Assembly: GCA_007922195.1 (NCBI GenBank)
Contig: ML682003.1
Coordinates: 4,882,383-4,946,382 of the forward strand
Direction: 5' to 3'
DNA from: Podocnemis expansa
Taxonomy: Eukaryota > Chordata > Testudines > Podocnemididae
Length of the DNA stretch: 64,000 bases
This document shows positions 60,900 to 64,000 of this stretch, one piece after another. The notes under the pieces were generated by a model, which saw nothing but the letters and a program-made list of their open reading frames with translations, searched no databases and was not told where the DNA came from. A program made the position numbers and the translations under genes. The stretch's first letter is position 1; each line of letters begins with the position of its first letter.

Positions 60900-61805
60900 T
60901 TATTGGCATGCTCCTGACTGAATGCTTATGTGCAGTTCTGCAGACAAGGATCTGGGGGTTACCATGGACAAGAAGCTGGACGGGAGTCAACCGTGTGACC
61001 TTATTGCCAATAAGGCTAATGTCACATAGGGCTACATTAGTAGGAGCATGGCTAGCAGATGGCAGGCAGGGATTATTTCCTTCTATTGAGCACTGCTGAG
61101 GACACATTGAGAGTACCATATCTGTTTTGGCCCCATTACTACAGGATGGATGTAGACAAACTGGAGGCAGCCCAGAGGAGGGCAATAAAAAAATGCTGAG
61201 GGGCTGGAAGACATGACTGATGTGGACAGTGTGAGGGAACTGGACTTGTTTACTCTGTAGAAGAGAAGAGCGAAGGGAGATTTGATAGCAGTCTTTAGCT
61301 ACCTGAAGGGGGTACCGGGGAGGATGGAGCTAGTCTGTTCTCAGGGGTGGCAGGTGACAGAACAAGGAGCCATGGTCTCAAGTTGAAATGGAGAAGAGGA
61401 GGTTGACTATTAGGAATAACTTTTTCCCTAGGAGGGTGGTGATGCACTAGAACAGGGGTCTCAAACTTAAATCACCACGAGGGCCGCATGAGGACTAGTC
61501 CTTTAGCCTGAGGGCCACACCAGTGAAACCTTTCCATATAATGATGTTGCAAATATCAGTAATGAGAGTGTCATTGTAAGATGCAGGAAATGGCATTAGG
61601 GGCCACATGTGGCCCGCGGGCCACATGTATGAGACCTCTGCACTAGAATGTGTTACCTAGGAAAGTGGTGGAATCTCTGTCCTCAGTTTTTATGGCCTGT
61701 CTTTAGAAAGCCCTGGCTGAGGCTGGTCCTTCTTTAAGCAGTGGTTAGATGAAAAGGCCTCCTGAGGTCCCTGCTAACTTTGATCTTTTATGGTTATATG
61801 ATGTG
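60900..61805 (+). mobile_element. CR1 LINE 3' part, interrupted by a hAT MITE
   Basis: It contains CAGACAAGGATCTGGGGGTTACCATGG, AGACAAACTGGAGGCAGCCCAG and GGGAGATTTGATAGCAGTCTTTAGCTACCTG, then the tail to GTTATATGATG. The hAT element at 61453-61640 cuts it between GGTGGTGATGCACTAGAA and TGTTACCTAGG. Confidence 0.8.
61453..61640. mobile_element. hAT MITE with perfect 8-bp target duplication (188 bp)
   Basis: It starts CAGGGGTCTCAAAC and ends ATGAGACCTCTG. CACTAGAA lies exactly on both sides (61445-61452 and 61641-61648). The interior includes GGCCACATGTGGCCCGCGGGCCACATG, a typical Charlie-like palindromic core. It sits inside a CR1. Confidence 0.88.
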
Positions 61806-62582
61806 TTTGTACCTGGAAAATGGCAATCAGTTAAGGGCAGCTGGAGAGGGCATGGTTAATTATCACAGGCTATTGGCAGATGAAGCATATGCTGTTGTTT
61901 GTTAAAGGGATGTGTAACTAGGTGCCTGAAAGAGAGACCTCCCTTTATGGGCAACCTTGGGAGTTGGGGGGGGGGGGGAATGACTTGTGTCTGGATCATC
62001 TTGCTAGGTCACACAGAATTAGCTCTTCATACCTAGAAGGTTCTGCAATTGAACATGATGGTTTTGGGCGTGCTTAGTTCCCTGTTGCTGCCCTCAGACC
62101 CGGAAGGCAGGGGCTTTGCAAAAGACCATGTGCCCTGCATTGGTTGGGAGAAGCTGAGCTCCAGGATGAGAAAACAGTATGTTTTCTCTAACTCTGAAAT
62201 GTTTCACACCAGAGGAGTGGTGATGTTAACCTTCCACCAAAAAGGCTGGGCAGTGTTAATTATAGAAAAGAAAATTGGGAAGGGAGAAATAACTGAGTTT
62301 AACTTAATTCTGATCTTTGAATTTTGTATTTTAGGCAAACCATATAAGTTAAAATCTGTCAACTAGCATAATTCACCAACTTTTCTCTTATTTGGATGTA
62401 ATGATAGGGAAAGGGTCATTTACTTTGTTAATTTCCATTCTATTTTTCTTATAACATTTTTTTTTCTTGACTGAGTGGCTGGCTAATTGGTTAACTGGCT
62501 GACAGCTAGGAGTGATTTCAGCCAATGGCAAGGGGAACTGTCTGCCTAGTTTCCCACTGAAGATTTCTACAAGCAAGGGGAG

Positions 62583-63370
62583 TGTAGTACCCTTGGAGAG
62601 GAAGGGATTGACAATCTGGTCAGTGTATCCCAGGTGAGCCAACAGACACAGAGTACAGGTTTTTGAATTGGAGCAGCAGCTCTGCCGGTTTCCTGTTTTG
62701 TGGCAGCAGAGCTACTGGAAGGACAAGGAGGAGGCCAGAGAGATGGGCCTGAAGGATTCAGCAACATCCATGCCAAAGATGGGCTCAAGGCTGTAACTGC
62801 CCAGGCATGAGTAGAACATAAACTGTCTAGCTAGAAGCGATCAGGGTATTTCTTTGTTTTAGTTTGTTTTTGGATTCCTCTGTGCTGAGCACAGGTACCC
62901 TCTCCCACTATCATGTAACTACCTCAGTTAAATCCCAAGGAAGCAACACTCTGTGTTTCTTACCTGTTCTTAATTAAAGATTTTACCCTTTTAAAATAAG
63001 CTCTGGTTCTTTTAGTTAAAAAAAAAAAAAAAAAGGTTTTGTGTGCATGTGCCTCAGACAGCATGGCCAAGTACTAAGGGGGATTCTGACCCATTTTCAG
63101 CTGATATCCCAGCTGGGGTTCGATCACTCTCCTGAGGGAGGAATAAAAGAGACAGAGGGTACCTCACTGGAAGGAATTCCCAAGTGCGCCTTCTTGGGTT
63201 TTCAAGGGGTTTTTGCATTTGGGTGGTGGCAGCAATACCACTCCAAGACCAGGAAATTGGTAGCCTTGGAGAGTTTTAAGACAAGTCTTTGAGGTCAGTG
63301 GATTGTAAGGCCTTTTGCAAGTACCCTCCTTCTGCACTTAGAGTGCCGGAGTGGGGAAACAGCCTTGACA
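62583..63370 (+). mobile_element. Solo LTR, copy B, plus orientation (788 bp)
   Basis: It begins TGTAGTACCC and ends CTTGACA. GGGAG lies exactly on both sides (62578-62582 and 63371-63375), a perfect 5-bp target duplication. An (A)n run lies at about 63018-63035, and the last third matches copy A almost perfectly. No internal retroviral sequence flanks it. Confidence 0.85.
63040..63292 (+). other. 83-codon open frame within solo LTR copy B
   Basis: Begins MCMCLRQHGQVLRGILTHFQ. The same frame in copy A (58404-58655, minus) differs by one residue (Lys for Arg). No known domain is recognised. Its intact state could simply reflect the near-identity of this part of the LTR, so it is not proposed as a protein. 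Confidence 0.35.
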
Positions 63371-63584
63371 GGGAGGAAAGATGTAGCTTTGGACTCAAGA
63401 GATTGTATAGATTTGGTGACCAGAGACTCTAAGTAAGGGCTGGTCTACACCACAGAGATAGGTTGACCTAAGACCACTTACATTAACATAATTACTTCAG
63501 CGGCTATACCACAGTAATGTTGCTAACCCATTAACTACAGGGACATAAACGCCACCTCCAAGAAGGAAGCAGTCACAGAATGGT

Positions 63585-64000
63585 AAACAGTTAGTGGTGG
63601 AAGGGACCTCAGCAGGGCATCCAGTCAAACTCCGGCTCTGTTAGGGAAAAGTCATGTCATTGGAAAGTTGAGCATAGTTGATTGACAAGAGGCTGAAGTT
63701 TGCAGGGTGACAGATTAGGTAACTTTGCCCAGATACAGGGTGCCATGTGCAACAATAGTGCTGCGTGCAGCAGCCAGAGAGGGGCTGTGTGCACAACACA
63801 GTGACAAGGTGGGAAAATGACAGCCTTGTGATTGGTTGGGAGATTTTATTTAAGGAAGAAACTCCGGAGGAGGGGTGCTGTACTTCTGAGTAGCAGCCAG
63901 TGCACCATTAGTTTGCATGGGTGTCCAACCAAAGAAGAAGCCAGAAGACATGCTGATCAGGAACAGTCAGCATGGATTCACCAAGGGTAAATCATGCCTG
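63585..64000. mobile_element. Two CR1 fragments at the window end
   Basis: A minus-strand 3' end lies at about 63585-63650 (GGTGGAAGGGACCTCAGC, CATCCAGTCAAACTCC). A plus-strand ORF2 fragment begins near 63955 (GGAACAGTCAGCATGGATTCACCAAGGG) and runs off the window. A turtle-style repeat head (AAGGGCTGGTCTACAC) is at about 63436. Confidence 0.5.

Noticed and set aside
58326..63370. Reading 58326-63370 as one provirus bounded by two LTRs
   Set aside because: The LTRs are in opposite orientation, each has its own target duplication, and the region between them holds CR1 and other repeats, not retroviral genes.

Overview
This is vertebrate (reptile) nuclear DNA: multi-exon genes with GT/AG introns, a CpG island, AATAAA poly(A) signals and a dense load of LINE, Penelope, SINE, LTR and DNA-transposon relics. 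The repeat set (CR1 LINEs, Penelope-like elements with a GIY-YIG endonuclease, tRNA-type SINE fragments, and foldback DNA elements rich in TTTCGAAA) points to a turtle, possibly a softshell. That assignment is an inference from remembered repeat style, not a search.

Three protein-coding genes are supported, all on the + strand. (1) Bases 2305-23583 hold the 3' eighteen coding exons of RECQL4, a RecQ DNA helicase. They give 912 in-frame codons, from a CCHC zinc knuckle through the helicase core and the RECQL4-specific C-terminal domain to the stop. The Sld2-like N-terminal exons should lie upstream of the window. (2) Bases 26706-29614 hold MFSD3, a major-facilitator transporter with five coding exons and 406 residues, preceded by a CpG island at about 25780-26130 and a likely 5'UTR intron containing a degenerate minisatellite. 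(3) Bases 56559-58091 hold a secreted, single-domain fucolectin-like F5/8 type C lectin with three exons and 175 residues. RECQL4 and MFSD3 are neighbours in mammals too, but in human they are tail to tail, whereas here they run in tandem.

The interval 30.1-56.3 kb between MFSD3 and the lectin gene is essentially all transposon-derived. It contains a minus-strand CR1 of about 1.7 kb (38.8-40.5 kb), a Penelope-like element of about 2.5 kb with inverted flanking repeats and RT and GIY-YIG remnants (42.36-44.84 kb) split by a solo LTR, a second Penelope copy on the minus strand (50.9-52.3 kb) split by a palindrome-rich 737-bp DNA element, and a 1.18-kb relative of that element nested inside a hAT-like element (54.46-56.03 kb). 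The last 6 kb carries two solo LTRs of one family in opposite orientation (58326-59103 and 62583-63370), plus CR1 and hAT pieces.

The RECQL4 introns also carry CR1, Penelope-tail, hAT and LTR insertions. No gene other than these three is supported. The many other open frames are either non-coding GC-rich frames or transposon remnants. Most dating, nesting and family calls rest on visible terminal repeats, target-site duplications and recognisable protein fragments.
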